The notes below the pieces were generated by a model, which was not told the origin of the DNA, ran no database searches, and saw nothing but the letters and a program-made list of their open reading frames with translations. A program made the position numbers and the translations under genes. Below, piece by piece: positions 7,868 through 17,328 of a stretch of 64,000 bases of DNA (its first letter is position 1; the number at the start of each line of letters is the position of its first letter). This DNA comes from Rhodospirillaceae bacterium (lineage in GTDB: Bacteria; Pseudomonadota; Alphaproteobacteria; UBA8366; Aestuariispiraceae), in assembly GCA_002709955.1 (NCBI GenBank), contig PAQY01000004.1:4714-68713 (forward strand). The letters run 5' to 3'.

Positions 7868-7957
7868 TGGGACACCGGGTCGCTGACGGGTGGCAGAGTG
7901 TTGAACCGCCCCTATAAAAGGCGACTAATGCGCAACCCACGGAAAATACCGGAATGC

Positions 7958-9016
7958 TCAAAAGGACAGCCAGCTTGACGCGGGGCGGATGTCGCCGACG
8001 GTTTTGTTGGCCCGATTCTTCAGTTGCGGGTTCAGCCAGGGGGCCATTGCGTCCAAATGCGCGTCGTCCAGAACACCGACATGGCGCAGCAGGGCCGCCA
8101 TCATGGTTTCGGATCCACGGGTTGCGCCATCATCACATTTCAGCGCGATCCCCAGACCGTATTCCGGCAGGGACGCGCAGAAGACCCCTTCCGCGCCGGT
8201 CTTGATGAAGGCCTTATCGCCCAGAATTTTCATGACTTCGGTACAAAAGCGCCCGGTGCCTGCGACCATGAAGGGATTGGTAAAAACCGCACGCTTGATC
8301 CAGCCGATGGCGTCCGCGCGGGTTTGCGGCAGGTCCTTCGGGTCGGCGATACGGGCAAAGCCATAGGCCAGGTTTTCCAGCGGGATTGGCCAGTTCGGGG
8401 CGGAACAGCCGTCAATGCCCGGCTGGACACCCGACAGATCGACCCCGCACATTTGTTCCATCGCCCCCAGAATGCTCTGTTGCACGCCATGTGTCTGGTT
8501 GACATAGCCTTTCGTCGGCCCGCCCAAATGCTTGGCCAGGGCCAACATGCCACAATGCTTGCCCGAACAATTGTTATGCAATTGCGACGGGGCAACATCA
8601 TATTTGGCCATTTTGCGCGCTGTGTCTTCATGGTAGGGCCAGTGGCTGCCACATTCCAGATCCGCCTCACCCAGGCCTAATTTGTGCAACATTGATGAAG
8701 CGGTTTCGGTGTGCCCGACCTCTCCATTATGAGACGAGCAGGCAAGCGCGATTTCCGCATCGCTAAAGCCTGCAGCTGCCGCCGCGCCACTTTCCACCAT
8801 GGGCAGGGCCTGAATTGCCTTGATCGCAGAGCGGGGATAGGTGGGTTGGCGACTGTCGCCCCAGGCATCCTGGACCGACCCGGAGACATCGACGATGACC
8901 GCGCTGCCGCGATGCCGACTTTCCACGATCCCGTTCCGGGTGACTTCGACGGTCAGGGGATGAACATCGCCATGATAGGCATTGCTGTTGGAAATGGTGA
9001 CATGATCGTGGGGCAT
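7958..9016 (-). CDS. L-asparaginase II family protein
   Basis: 352 residues of the asparaginase family found in Rhizobium etli (AnsA-type, Pfam Asparaginase_II), structurally unlike E. coli AnsB. Predicted to hydrolyse L-asparagine to aspartate and ammonia. Recognisable segments: VEVTRNGIVESRHRGSAVIV, YPRSAIKAIQALPMVES, ALACSSHNGE, and the conserved QLHNNCSGKHCGMLA and GVDGCSAPNWPIPLENLA-like (here GIDGCSAPNWP). The start at 9016 (MPHDHVTISN) is where family similarity begins; the frame stays open a further 248 codons upstream, but that part is the shadow of the methyltransferase gene on the other strand. Confidence 0.93.
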   Translation of the reverse strand: MPHDHVTISNSNAYHGDVHPLTVEVTRNGIVESRHRGSAVIVDVSGSVQDAWGDSRQPTYPRSAIKAIQALPMVESGAAAAAGFSDAEIALACSSHNGEVGHTETASSMLHKLGLGEADLECGSHWPYHEDTARKMAKYDVAPSQLHNNCSGKHCGMLALAKHLGGPTKGYVNQTHGVQQSILGAMEQMCGVDLSGVQPGIDGCSAPNWPIPLENLAYGFARIADPKDLPQTRADAIGWIKRAVFTNPFMVAGTGRFCTEVMKILGDKAFIKTGAEGVFCASLPEYGLGIALKCDDGATRGSETMMAALLRHVGVLDDAHLDAMAPWLNPQLKNRANKTVGDIRPASSWLSF

Positions 9017-9121
9017 GGCGGTCAACCCTGTTGCTGATATGGGGGGAAAACTTGCCTTGCCCCGCAGGTTTGTGCAAGGTCGCGCAATTCCAGAACACCA
9101 GCACAGGACAGGCATGCGACA

Positions 9122-9694
9122 ATGGCGCAACAACGGGGATATTTTGGACTGGGCGTAGAAGGCCTGTCCAAGCCAATGAATGCTGGCAGCCTGATGCGGA
9201 CCGCCCATTCCTTTGGGGCCAGCTTTACCTTCGCAGTTTCGCCCTTTGTCGATATGCGCGGCATTCGTCATGCCGACACATCGCGCACCGCCGACCAGGT
9301 TCCGTATTATCAATGGGATACGCCCGGCGACATCGTTCTGCCCAAGGGCTGTGCCCTTGTTGGCGTTGAACTGGTGGAACAGTCGATCATGCTGCCCTCT
9401 TTCCGACATCCGGAACGGGCGGCCTATGTTCTGGGCCCGGAACGTGGATCGCTGTCGCAGGCGATGATTGACCGGTGTGAATTTGTCGTGCGCATCCCAA
9501 TCGCCTTTTGCGTGAATGTCGGCATTGCCGGTGCCATTGTTCTGTATGATCGCATGATCAGCCGGGGCCGCTATGCCGAACGCCCGGTAAAGGCCGGGGG
9601 ACCTGATATGGAATTGCCCCCCCATATCCACGGCGCGCAGGTTTTCCGAACCAAGCGGGTGGCGAAAAAGTCGCCTGTTGCAAAGCCCAAATGA
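9122..9694 (+). CDS. SpoU/TrmH-family RNA methyltransferase
   Basis: 190 residues, a compact SPOUT-class methyltransferase predicted to 2'-O-methylate a ribose in tRNA or rRNA. The knotted SAM-binding C-terminal part is seen in YVLGPERGSLSQAM, then VRIPIAFCVNVGIAGAIVLY, the family motifs 2 and 3. Motif 1 is degenerate: N of NAGSLMRTAHSFGA matches the N-x-G-x-x-x-R-x-A motif. It has no N-terminal substrate-recognition extension, so the target cannot be named. The gene is divergent from the asparaginase gene with 105 bases between starts. Confidence 0.9.
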   Translation: MAQQRGYFGLGVEGLSKPMNAGSLMRTAHSFGASFTFAVSPFVDMRGIRHADTSRTADQVPYYQWDTPGDIVLPKGCALVGVELVEQSIMLPSFRHPERAAYVLGPERGSLSQAMIDRCEFVVRIPIAFCVNVGIAGAIVLYDRMISRGRYAERPVKAGGPDMELPPHIHGAQVFRTKRVAKKSPVAKPK

Positions 9695-9893
9695 CACAAA
9701 TTCCCAGAACTGCCGCAGCCTTGCCTTATTTCCGCCCCGATAGCAGGGCTTTTGTGGCAATCTATGGTATTGAAGGCTACGGTGGTAAGGGCTTCATGCC
9801 GGTTCGTTGGGGGAGTATCCCTGTGATTTTGGCTTGGGTGGATTGGTCGTGATGGATGACGGTCAACCCGTTTTGGTGAGGATGTAAAACCAA

Positions 9894-10604
9894 ATGGCGC
9901 AGCAAATTGCACTGGTAGATGATGATCGCAATATTTTGACCTCTGTCTCTATTGCCTTGGAAGCGGAAGGTTTTGCCGTCAGCACTTATACCGATGGCGA
10001 AACTGCGCTGCGCGGCCTGACAACCCGTCCGGTTGACCTGGCGATTTTGGATATCAAGATGCCCCGCATGGATGGCATGGAATTGCTGGGTAAGCTGCGC
10101 CAGACATCAGAAGTGCCGGTGATTTTCCTGACATCCAAGGATGATGAAGTTGACGAATTGATGGGTCTGCGCATGGGCGCGGATGACTATATCAAAAAAC
10201 CGTTTTCCCAGCGTTTGCTGATCGAGCGTATTCGCGCCCTGCTGCGTCGGGCGGAATTGGAACAGCGCAATGCGGATGGCACACTGACCAAGGGTCAGGG
10301 CGCGTTTTCCCGGGGCGATCTGGTGATGGATGGGGACCGTCATCTGTGCACCTGGAAGGGAGAGCCGGTGAAGCTGACCGTGACAGAATTTCTGTTGCTG
10401 AAAGCCCTGGCGCATCGTCCCGGCCATGTGAAAAATCGCGATCAGCTGATGGATTCCGCGTATGGCGAAAATATCTATGTCGATGATCGGACCATTGACA
10501 GCCACATCAAACGCCTGCGCAAAAAACTGCGCCAGGTGGACGATACATTCGATAATATCGAAACCCTGTATGGGGTTGGCTACCGCTATAAGGATGAAGC
10601 CTGA
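9894..10604 (+). CDS. chvI: Two-component response regulator ChvI
   Basis: 236 residues, OmpR/PhoB-type regulator. Receiver domain residues 1-120: acidic pocket in ALVDDDRNI, phosphoacceptor Asp in [12 protein letters not shown], switch Thr in FLTSKDDE, and Lys in YIKKPFSQ. A winged-helix DNA-binding domain follows, with [19 protein letters not shown] and [14 protein letters not shown]. The receiver text ([34 protein letters not shown]) is characteristic of ChvI of Alphaproteobacteria, which responds to acid and cell-envelope stress. chvG follows 28 bases on. The hprK and pckA genes that often flank chvIG in this class are absent. Confidence 0.95.
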   Translation: MAQQIALVDDDRNILTSVSIALEAEGFAVSTYTDGETALRGLTTRPVDLAILDIKMPRMDGMELLGKLRQTSEVPVIFLTSKDDEVDELMGLRMGADDYIKKPFSQRLLIERIRALLRRAELEQRNADGTLTKGQGAFSRGDLVMDGDRHLCTWKGEPVKLTVTEFLLLKALAHRPGHVKNRDQLMDSAYGENIYVDDRTIDSHIKRLRKKLRQVDDTFDNIETLYGVGYRYKDEA

Positions 10605-10632
10605 TATCAGGCTTTAAAGGGATGGTGGCGCG

Positions 10633-12411
10633 TTGAAATCTTCACGCACAGATACGGATGCGACGACCCAGTCTTCCTATCGCGGGCAGGGGCAGTCCGA
10701 TAGGGCGCATAAAGGGGATACATCATCGCCCCCCCGTGCGAAGGCGATGCGCCGCTTGCGTCGCCGCCAGCGGCTGTCCCCCCTGACCCGTAAAATACTG
10801 GCCGTCAACTTGCTGGCCCTTATCATTCCGGTATTGGGCATGCTGTATCTGGGCCCCTATCGCGACCGTTTGGTGGAGCAGGAACTTTTTGCCCTGAAAG
10901 AACAGGGGGAGATTTTCTCCGGTGCTTTAGGGGAAGGTGCCATCGGCCTGTTGGCAAATGGGCAGGAGGTCCTGAATATTGTGCCTGCGCGCGATCTGGT
11001 GCGTCGCCTGTCCGAAGCCAGCGATGTCCGCGCCCGCTTCTATCTGGCCGATGGGACGCTGGCAGTGGACAGCCGCCGCCTTGGTGTGACCGGCCAGGAC
11101 ATCATGGTCGAAGAGTTGCAGGATCCAATTGACGATGAACAGACATTGGCCCCGGTGGTCAATCCGATTGTTCGTTGGCTGGATGACTTGGCCCATTGGG
11201 TCGACAACCGGGATTATGATACCTATCGGGATCGGCGCGATTCCACGGTCGGTGATTATCCAGAAGCCATCCGGGCCCTGTCTGGCGAGACGGTGGGCTA
11301 TGTCCGGCAGGACGCCAATCGCGAATTGGTGCTGTCGGTCGCCTTGCCGGTGGCACGCTATGTCCATGTGTTTGGCAGTTTGATGCTGTCGCGGGATGGT
11401 GCGCGAATCGATTCTGCCATGCGGGATGTGCGCTTGACGGTGCTGGCGGTTTTTGCCGGGGCGCTGGTCATAACGACATTGCTGTCGCTGTATTTCGCCG
11501 GAACGATTGCCCGCCCCCTGCATCGATTGGCAGAGGCTGCAGAAAAGGTCCGTCATTCGGTTGGCCGGGATGCCATGGCGATACCGGATCTGACCGGGCG
11601 TCATGATGAAATTGGTGACCTGTCGGGCGTCTTGCGGGAAATGACGGATGCCTTGACCAGCCGCATCACGGCTATTGAACGATTTGCCGCAGATGTCAGT
11701 CATGAAATCAAGAATCCCCTGACCTCGCTGAAAAGTGCAATTGAAACCGTTCAACGGGTACAGAATCCAGACCATCAGCGCGAATTACTGCGCATTGTGA
11801 AAGAGGATGTCGAGCGGCTGGACCGGTTGATCACCGATATTTCAGACTCCTCACGCCTGGATGCGGAACTGGGTCGTATTCAGACGGAAGAGGTCGATAT
11901 TTCTGAAATGCTGGACATGCTTGTCAGCATTCACAGAACCACGCGCGGGGGGTCCCATAGCAGCGACGAGGCGGAGCAGGACCCCGGTATGCAGGCCACA
12001 ACCGGACCAATCCTGTCCTTCACCCGTCAGAACAATGGCCCATTCATTGTCGCGGGCATGGAAAGTCGATTGGTACAGGTTTTTCAGAACATTATCTCGA
12101 ATGCGGAAAGCTTCAGCCCGAATGGCGGGACGATCACTCTGTCCGTATTGCGCGATGATCGGTGGGTTGTCGCCATGTGTGAGGACGGAGGGCCAGGCCT
12201 GCCAGAAGGCAAGCTGGAGGCGATATTCAATCGCTTCTATACAGAACGCCCTGAACATGAAAAATTTGGGGGGCATTCCGGTTTGGGCCTGTCGATCTGT
12301 AAGCAGATTGTGGAGGCCCATGGCGGTGCCATTCACGCAGAAAATCGCACGGGTTCTCAGGGTAAACCATCGGGTGCGCGCTTTGTCGTTCGGTTGCCCG
12401 CCGCATCGTAA
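10633..12411 (+). CDS. chvG: Sensor histidine kinase ChvG
   Basis: 592 residues, partner of ChvI. After a basic cytoplasmic N-terminus there are two membrane segments (ILAVNLLALIIPVLGMLYLG near residue 60; LTVLAVFAGALVITTLLSLYF near residue 275) enclosing a periplasmic sensor domain. HAMP follows, then the DHp helix with FAADVSHEIKNPLTSLKSA (phospho-His) and the ATP-binding domain with N box FQNIISNAESF, G1 DGGPGLPEG and G2 GGHSGLGLSICKQI. The start is TTG 10633 with AAAGGGA about 10 bases upstream; no in-frame ATG occurs until 10747. Membrane sensor of envelope or pH stress by homology with ChvG/ExoS. Confidence 0.95.
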   Translation: MKSSRTDTDATTQSSYRGQGQSDRAHKGDTSSPPRAKAMRRLRRRQRLSPLTRKILAVNLLALIIPVLGMLYLGPYRDRLVEQELFALKEQGEIFSGALGEGAIGLLANGQEVLNIVPARDLVRRLSEASDVRARFYLADGTLAVDSRRLGVTGQDIMVEELQDPIDDEQTLAPVVNPIVRWLDDLAHWVDNRDYDTYRDRRDSTVGDYPEAIRALSGETVGYVRQDANRELVLSVALPVARYVHVFGSLMLSRDGARIDSAMRDVRLTVLAVFAGALVITTLLSLYFAGTIARPLHRLAEAAEKVRHSVGRDAMAIPDLTGRHDEIGDLSGVLREMTDALTSRITAIERFAADVSHEIKNPLTSLKSAIETVQRVQNPDHQRELLRIVKEDVERLDRLITDISDSSRLDAELGRIQTEEVDISEMLDMLVSIHRTTRGGSHSSDEAEQDPGMQATTGPILSFTRQNNGPFIVAGMESRLVQVFQNIISNAESFSPNGGTITLSVLRDDRWVVAMCEDGGPGLPEGKLEAIFNRFYTERPEHEKFGGHSGLGLSICKQIVEAHGGAIHAENRTGSQGKPSGARFVVRLPAAS

Positions 12412-12518
12412 CACCCCTTCCTTTAGGATGCGCGACGTTTTGGCGTCTTGAGCGGGACCGGTTGCTTCGTCTAGTGTCCGGCCTTGGATTTTTAGGATGT
12501 AACAAAAGCGCAGGATCA

Positions 12519-13175
12519 ATGAATCGCAAAGCTCTCCCCATACTTGGCGTCATGCTGGCGGCCCTGGCCGCGATCGGCCTGGCGGCATTGGTTGCCTGGA
12601 ATCAATTGGCCGACACGGGTCATGAACAAGGCGTCAGCCGGTCGGGGGAGGCGCTGGTTGCGCCCGGTATCACTGTTGGGGGCAGCTTTGAACTGACCAA
12701 TCAGGATGGACAGACTGTCACACAGGACAGTTTTTCTGGGCAGTTCAAGTTGATTTATTTCGGCTATAGCAGTTGCCCGGATGTGTGCCCGACGGAATTG
12801 TCCAGCATGGCGGCTGCTCTTGATATCGTTGCAGAAGACACGCCTGATTTGGCGCAACAAGTGACGCCGGTTTTCATCACCATCGACCCGGCACGTGATA
12901 CGCCGGCGTTGATGAAAGATTATGTAACGGCCTTTCATCCCCGCATGGTCGGCTTGACCGGTTCGGATGCAGCAATTGCTGATATCGCCCGCAAATTTCG
13001 CGTTTTCTATTCCAAAGGCACCGAAATTGAGGGTGGGTTCTATTTGATGAACCATTCCGGCTATGTCTATTTCATGGCCCCGGATGGATCTTTTGTTACC
13101 ATGTTTCACGGCGGCACATCCCCCGAAACAATGGCGGAAGCGATCACTCGTTATGTCTCTGGCGAGACCAGTTAG
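12519..13175 (+). CDS. SCO1/SenC copper chaperone
   Basis: 218 residues. One N-terminal membrane anchor (ILGVMLAALAAIGLAALVAW), then a thioredoxin-like domain on the periplasmic side. The copper-binding set is present: CPDVC in YFGYSSCPDVCPTELSSM and a distal histidine in LMNHSGYVYFMAPDG. SCO proteins deliver copper to the CuA site of cytochrome oxidase. No oxidase gene is in the window. ATG 12519 (MNRKALPI) gives a normal anchor; a frame extension back to 12462 would put odd residues first. It follows chvG by about 108 bases on the same strand, possibly read through. Confidence 0.93.
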   Translation: MNRKALPILGVMLAALAAIGLAALVAWNQLADTGHEQGVSRSGEALVAPGITVGGSFELTNQDGQTVTQDSFSGQFKLIYFGYSSCPDVCPTELSSMAAALDIVAEDTPDLAQQVTPVFITIDPARDTPALMKDYVTAFHPRMVGLTGSDAAIADIARKFRVFYSKGTEIEGGFYLMNHSGYVYFMAPDGSFVTMFHGGTSPETMAEAITRYVSGETS

Positions 13176-13276
13176 GGTATTTTACAAAATCCATAGCGCC
13201 AAAAAGGATACTGGGTGTCGCGTTCACGCTTGACGATGCTGATGCGTCCGCGATACTGCTTAATGAAATGTGGATC

Positions 13277-13500
13277 GGTGCTCCTTTAAGGGCCTTAAGG
13301 TCTTGGAGCGAAGAGGGAACACAGGAAGGGTCTACCCATCAGGGGACCTGCGCCTGGGCCGCCCCCGCGACCGTGAGCGGTGAGTATCTTTTGGGTTTGC
13401 CACTGGGGCTTCGCGCCTTGGGAAGGCAGAAAGATACGATGATCCGTGAGCCGGGAGACCTGCCGAGTGACCACAGGATCTCAAGAAACCGTCGGGTGTG
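13277..13500 (+). promoter_or_regulatory. Cobalamin (B12) riboswitch
   Basis: The 300-base gap before cbtB contains the B12-box core AGCCGGGAGACCTGCC (13449-13464), with a GGTGCTCC-type beginning near 13277, a GGGAAcACAGG-like J segment around 13314-13326, and a paired domain between. These are the landmarks of the adenosylcobalamin riboswitch. Downstream at 13500-13513 is a GGGGGGAG purine run that is the likely ribosome-binding site of cbtB and could be occluded when cobalamin binds, which would make this a translational switch. Exact limits are approximate. Confidence 0.9.
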
Positions 13501-13517
13501 ACGGGGGGAGAAAAAGT

Positions 13518-13709
13518 ATGAAGACGCGTAACACGACGACAACGGCCGATCAGGCCTATCTTGCAAATCGGACACAGACCCTGGCTGCGGCGCTTACGGC
13601 CGCTGTATTTGGGTCATTTTTGTTCCTGGCGGTTGGTTTTGCCCATTCCGCAACGGTCCATAATGCGACCCATGATGCCCGGCACGCATTCGCGCTGCCC
13701 TGCCATTAA
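13518..13709 (+). CDS. cbtB: CbtB, cobalt transporter small subunit
   Basis: 63 residues, one membrane helix (AALTAAVFGSFLFLAVGFAH). The family signature is a histidine-rich C-terminus: here NATHDARHAFALPCH. CbtA and CbtB were proposed as a cobalt uptake system because they lie under B12 riboswitches; that is the case here. The ATG at 13518 follows the GGGGGGAG run. cbtA starts 122 bases further on. Confidence 0.93.
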   Translation: MKTRNTTTTADQAYLANRTQTLAAALTAAVFGSFLFLAVGFAHSATVHNATHDARHAFALPCH

Positions 13710-13831
13710 TCGCAGTGAAATGATGGGGATTTGGGTCGGGGGCCTTTTCGGCCCGATGGCCTATTGTACTCATTTCATCTCTATTGACCTATCGTGACGC
13801 GAAGACGCGCCGCGCATTTGGGGATATGTCC

Positions 13832-14602
13832 ATGTTCAAAAAGCTTTTCGGGGCGGCCTTTGCCGCCGGTATCGTTGCTGGTCTGTTGATCACCGGCATT
13901 CAGGAAGTCACCACAACGCCGCTTATTCTGCATGCGGAAGAATATGAAAATGGCGGGCATGATCATGCTGCCAGCCTTAAGTCAGACTATGTGATTATTC
14001 AGACCAAACTGTTTTCCACCCGCACGCCTGTCGGGTCGGAGAAGCTGTTCCTGGCGCATAGCAACAGCGGGACAGAAGGGCATGATCACGGCGAAGAGGA
14101 ATGGGGCCCGGAAGATGGCCTGGAGCGCACGCTCTATACATTGGGGGCCAATATCACGATGGGCATCGCCTTTGCCCTGATGCTGACAGCGGCCTTTGCC
14201 GTGCATGGCGGGGAAATGTCGGGCCGACGGGGCGTCCTGTGGGCAATGGGTGGTTTTGCCATGTTCACATTGGGTCCGAATCTGGGCCTGCCCCCAGAAG
14301 TGCCCGGTAGCATGGCGGCTGAACTTGGGGCCCGTCAGATGTGGTGGCTGGGCTGTGCCGCGGCGACCGGGATTGGCCTGTGTCTGATGGTATTCGGGCG
14401 CAAGATTGGTTTTGTCGTGCTGGGCATTCTGATCCTGATTGCGCCGCATGTCATTGGCGCGCCGCAGCCAGACGAAATCGGCGGTGGGGTGCCACCGGAA
14501 CTGGCGGGTCATTTTGCCGCCGCATCCATCGTGGTTGCCGCCGTTTTCTGGGCCATGCTGGGCTGGCTCAGCGGCACGTTCTACAAGCGGTTTGAGGCCT
14601 AA
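13832..14602 (+). CDS. cbtA: CbtA, cobalt transporter large subunit
   Basis: 256 residues with about five membrane segments (first one LFGAAFAAGIVAGLLITGI, then LGANITMGIAFALMLTAAFAV, ALLWAMGGFAMF-like, MWWLGCAAATGIGLCLMVFG and VVLGILILIAPHVIGAP). A histidine/acid-rich loop near the N-terminus (ENGGHDHAAS and EGHDHGEEE) could bind Co2+. This matches CbtA. ATG 13832 is 8 bases from a GGGG stretch; ATG 13826 is closer. The gene shares the riboswitch with cbtB. Confidence 0.93.
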   Translation: MFKKLFGAAFAAGIVAGLLITGIQEVTTTPLILHAEEYENGGHDHAASLKSDYVIIQTKLFSTRTPVGSEKLFLAHSNSGTEGHDHGEEEWGPEDGLERTLYTLGANITMGIAFALMLTAAFAVHGGEMSGRRGVLWAMGGFAMFTLGPNLGLPPEVPGSMAAELGARQMWWLGCAAATGIGLCLMVFGRKIGFVVLGILILIAPHVIGAPQPDEIGGGVPPELAGHFAAASIVVAAVFWAMLGWLSGTFYKRFEA

Positions 14603-14603
14603 A

Positions 14604-14745
14604 GCAAACCCCGAGCAGACGAAAGTCTGCGACGACGCGTTTGCTATAAAAATAAGAAGCCAGCGCATTTTGTGTGCGCTCATGCGGACGCATGATGCGC
14701 TGGCGCAAACCCCGAGCAGACGAAAGTCTGCGACGACGCGTTTGC
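14604..14745. repeat. BIME-like composite palindromic repeat
   Basis: Two identical 41-base copies (14604-14644 and 14705-14745). Each starts GCAAACCCCG, ends GCGTTTGC, and contains a GCAGAC-GAAA-GTCTGC hairpin. Between them lie a 10-bp inverted repeat GCCAGCGCAT (14659-14668) with ATGCGCTGGC (14695-14704) and an inner CATGCG-GA-CGCATG hairpin (14681-14694). It sits between the convergent ends of cbtA and the transporter gene, the usual place for REP/BIME elements. Confidence 0.85.
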
Positions 14746-14757
14746 GTAAAATGATTT

Positions 14758-15663
14758 CTAAAGCAGGTTCTGTTCAGCGGGATCTATCTGTTTGTTTAGG
14801 CGGTTTTCGCGCCAGGCAATGAAGATCCCGCTGGCAGTGACCATGCCACAGCCGATCCAGGTGGCCAGGGTCGGGAATTCCTGGAAGACATAATATCCAA
14901 CGATGGTGGATGTCACCATTTCCAGATAGGGCATGGGGGCCATGGCGGATGCTTCCAGCCGATCTGCCGCCCAGACAATCAGCCCATGGCCCAGTGTCAG
15001 GATCGCCCCCATAATGCCGATCATGCCCCATTGGCGGGGTGTGAAGGGCTGATAGACCGGAATCACCACCACGGACATCACCAGAACCCCGATGAACCCC
15101 ATCCACATCATCGTCACCATGGGCGGGTTATGGCCTGCAATTTTGCGGGTGACCAATAGATATCCGGCAAAGCAGGCAGCCGTCGCCAGCGCATACAGGG
15201 ACCCGGTCTGGAACGAGTCCGCACCGGGTCGCACGATCATCAGCATACCCAGAAAGCCAACCACCACGCCGGACCATCGCCAGATCCCGACACGCTCTTT
15301 CAGCACCAGTCCGGACAGGGCGGTGACCAACAGGGGTGCCACAAACAGGGTCGCGGTCATGGTCGGCAGGGGGATGGTCAACAGGCCAGTGAAGAAAAAG
15401 ACGGTCGCGGTGACCAAGAACAGGGCACGGATAACCTGGCCCCAGAAATGCTTGGGTCTCAGTGCGGTGCGTCCATAAAGAATAAGCACCAGTGGCGTCA
15501 TGATGGCGGCATGGGCGACCCAACGACCCCATCCGATCTGAAGGGGCGAAAGACCCTCCGCCCCCATCATTTTACCCAATGCATCCGCCAGGGGCAGCAT
15601 CAGGAAGCCCATTCCAGCGATCATAAATGCCAGGGACAGGCGGGGGCCTGGCACGGTTACCAT
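14758..15663 (-). CDS. DMT-superfamily (EamA) transporter
   Basis: 301 residues with ten predicted membrane helices in two EamA repeats. First repeat: LSLAFMIAGMGFLMLPLADAL to about VVGFLGMLMIVRPG; second: from YALATAACFAGYLLVTRKIAG. The RPG after the fifth helix and the GWGRW motif in the first loop are typical for the alphaproteobacterial RhaT/YdcZ-like exporters. Substrate cannot be told. It lies 27 bases downstream of lpdA on the same strand and may be co-transcribed with it. Confidence 0.9.
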   Translation of the reverse strand: MVTVPGPRLSLAFMIAGMGFLMLPLADALGKMMGAEGLSPLQIGWGRWVAHAAIMTPLVLILYGRTALRPKHFWGQVIRALFLVTATVFFFTGLLTIPLPTMTATLFVAPLLVTALSGLVLKERVGIWRWSGVVVGFLGMLMIVRPGADSFQTGSLYALATAACFAGYLLVTRKIAGHNPPMVTMMWMGFIGVLVMSVVVIPVYQPFTPRQWGMIGIMGAILTLGHGLIVWAADRLEASAMAPMPYLEMVTSTIVGYYVFQEFPTLATWIGCGMVTASGIFIAWRENRLNKQIDPAEQNLL

Positions 15664-15690
15664 TTTGTCATGACCTCACCCGATGCTGCA

Positions 15691-17094
15691 TTACATGTGG
15701 ATTGGGCGATTATCCACGGCCATGGCGGCTTCTTTCACGGCCTCAGAATAGGTTGGGTGCGCGTGGCAGGTCCGCGCGATATCTTCTGCCGAGCCGCCAA
15801 ATTCGATGATGGTCACGATCTCGTGGATGATATCGCCGGCACCCGGTCCAATGATATGGGCACCCAGAACCTTGTCGGTTTCCGCATCGGCCAGGATTTT
15901 CACGAACCCTTCGGTCGCATCATTCGCCTTGCCCCGTGAATTGGCAGAGAAGGGGAATTTCCCGACCTTATAGGCACGGCCTTCTTTTTTCAGGCGTTCC
16001 TCGCTGGCCCCGACATCGGCGACTTCTGGCCAGGTATAAATCACGCCTGGAATGGCGTCGTAATTGATATGGGGCTTTTGCCCGACCAGCATTTCTGCCA
16101 CGACAACGCCTTCATCTTCGGCCTTATGGGCCAGCATCTGACCGGGGATGCAGTCGCCGATTGCATAGATGCCATCGACATTGGTCTTGTAATGGGCATC
16201 CACCTGAATGACGCCCCGCTTGTCGCGCTCAACCCCCAATTCGTCCAGGCCCAGCCCGTCCGTATAGGGGCGGCGACCAATGCACAGCAGAACCTTGTCG
16301 CAGGTCATTTTTTCTGCGTCGCCGCCATCGGCGGGTTCCATGGTCAGTTCAACGCCGGATTTCACCTTCTTCGCGCCGGTGACTTTGGTCTTCATCTTAA
16401 AGTCCAGACCCTGCTTTTTCAGGATGCGCTGGAAGTTTTTTGAGACCTCGCCATCCATGGTCGGCGTGATGCGGTCCAGGAATTCGATCACGGTGACATC
16501 TGCCCCCAGGCGCTTCCAGACAGAGCCCAGCTCCAGCCCGATGACACCGCCGCCGATCACGACCAGATGCTTGGGCACTGCCTCAAACTCCAGGGCGCCG
16601 GTGGAGGTGACAATGGATTTTTCATCCACGTCGATCCCAGGCAGGGGGGTTGATTCCGACCCGGTGGCGATCAGGATGTTTTTTGTGGAAAGCGTCTTGC
16701 CCTTATCGTCGCCTTCGGTGACCGACACCGTGCCTGGCGCGTCGATATGGCCGCGACCTTTGATATAATCGACCTTGTTTTTCTTGAACAGAAACTCAAT
16801 GCCCTTGGTCAGGTCGCCCACGATCTTGGATTTGCGCGCCATCATCGCCTTCAGGTCCAGCTTGGGGCTGACCACGATGCCATGATTGGCAAAGGAATGT
16901 TGGGCTTCGTGATAGAATTCAGACGATTGCAGCATCGCCTTGGACGGGATGCAGCCGACATTCAAACAAGTGCCGCCCAGGCTGCCGCGCATTTCAACAC
17001 AGGCAACCTTCAGGCCCAGTTGCGCGGCGCGAATTGCCGCCACATAGCCGCCCGGCCCGCCGCCAATCACTACCAGATCATATGTATCAGCCAT
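15691..17094 (-). CDS. lpdA: Dihydrolipoyl dehydrogenase (E3)
   Basis: 467 residues, normal length. Reoxidises dihydrolipoyl groups of 2-oxoacid dehydrogenase complexes with NAD+. FAD site [20 protein letters not shown], redox disulfide [16 protein letters not shown] site [20 protein letters not shown], second FAD motif [22 protein letters not shown], and the C-terminal catalytic HAHPTYSEA (His-Glu pair from the partner subunit). No E1/E2 genes are nearby, so this is a stand-alone E3, possibly shared by several complexes. Confidence 0.97.
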   Translation of the reverse strand: MADTYDLVVIGGGPGGYVAAIRAAQLGLKVACVEMRGSLGGTCLNVGCIPSKAMLQSSEFYHEAQHSFANHGIVVSPKLDLKAMMARKSKIVGDLTKGIEFLFKKNKVDYIKGRGHIDAPGTVSVTEGDDKGKTLSTKNILIATGSESTPLPGIDVDEKSIVTSTGALEFEAVPKHLVVIGGGVIGLELGSVWKRLGADVTVIEFLDRITPTMDGEVSKNFQRILKKQGLDFKMKTKVTGAKKVKSGVELTMEPADGGDAEKMTCDKVLLCIGRRPYTDGLGLDELGVERDKRGVIQVDAHYKTNVDGIYAIGDCIPGQMLAHKAEDEGVVVAEMLVGQKPHINYDAIPGVIYTWPEVADVGASEERLKKEGRAYKVGKFPFSANSRGKANDATEGFVKILADAETDKVLGAHIIGPGAGDIIHEIVTIIEFGGSAEDIARTCHAHPTYSEAVKEAAMAVDNRPIHM

Positions 17095-17171
17095 CGTCTA
17101 AACCCTCATATCTGTCATTGCTGCATCATTGTGCGGACAGTGCCCCAAAGACACGCGCTGGGCAAGTGTGG

Positions 17172-17227
17172 CGGGTAAAATGGACGGGGCAAAATGGACG
17201 GGGTAAAATGGACTGGGCAAAAGGATA
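17172..17227. repeat. 14-bp tandem repeat
   Basis: Four consecutive 14-base units upstream of the small exported protein gene: CGGGTAAAATGGAC (17172-17185), GGGGCAAAATGGAC (17186-17199), GGGGTAAAATGGAC (17200-17213) and a diverged TGGGCAAAAGGATA (17214-17227). No function is visible. Confidence 0.8.
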
Positions 17228-17328
17228 TTTGGCCTATGGGCTTTTGACACCGCCATAATTCAGCCCCACATATATTTTAAGGAACCGGGATAAGACCCAA
17301 TTGTGCGACTTGTTGAAAGGAAACGCTT

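Noticed and set aside
7958-9760. 600-codon form of the asparaginase
   Set aside because: The first 248 codons are the antisense of the SpoU gene; family similarity starts only at 9016.
14604-14745. CRISPR array
   Set aside because: Only two copies, with a palindromic spacer and no cas genes; it is a REP/BIME-like element.
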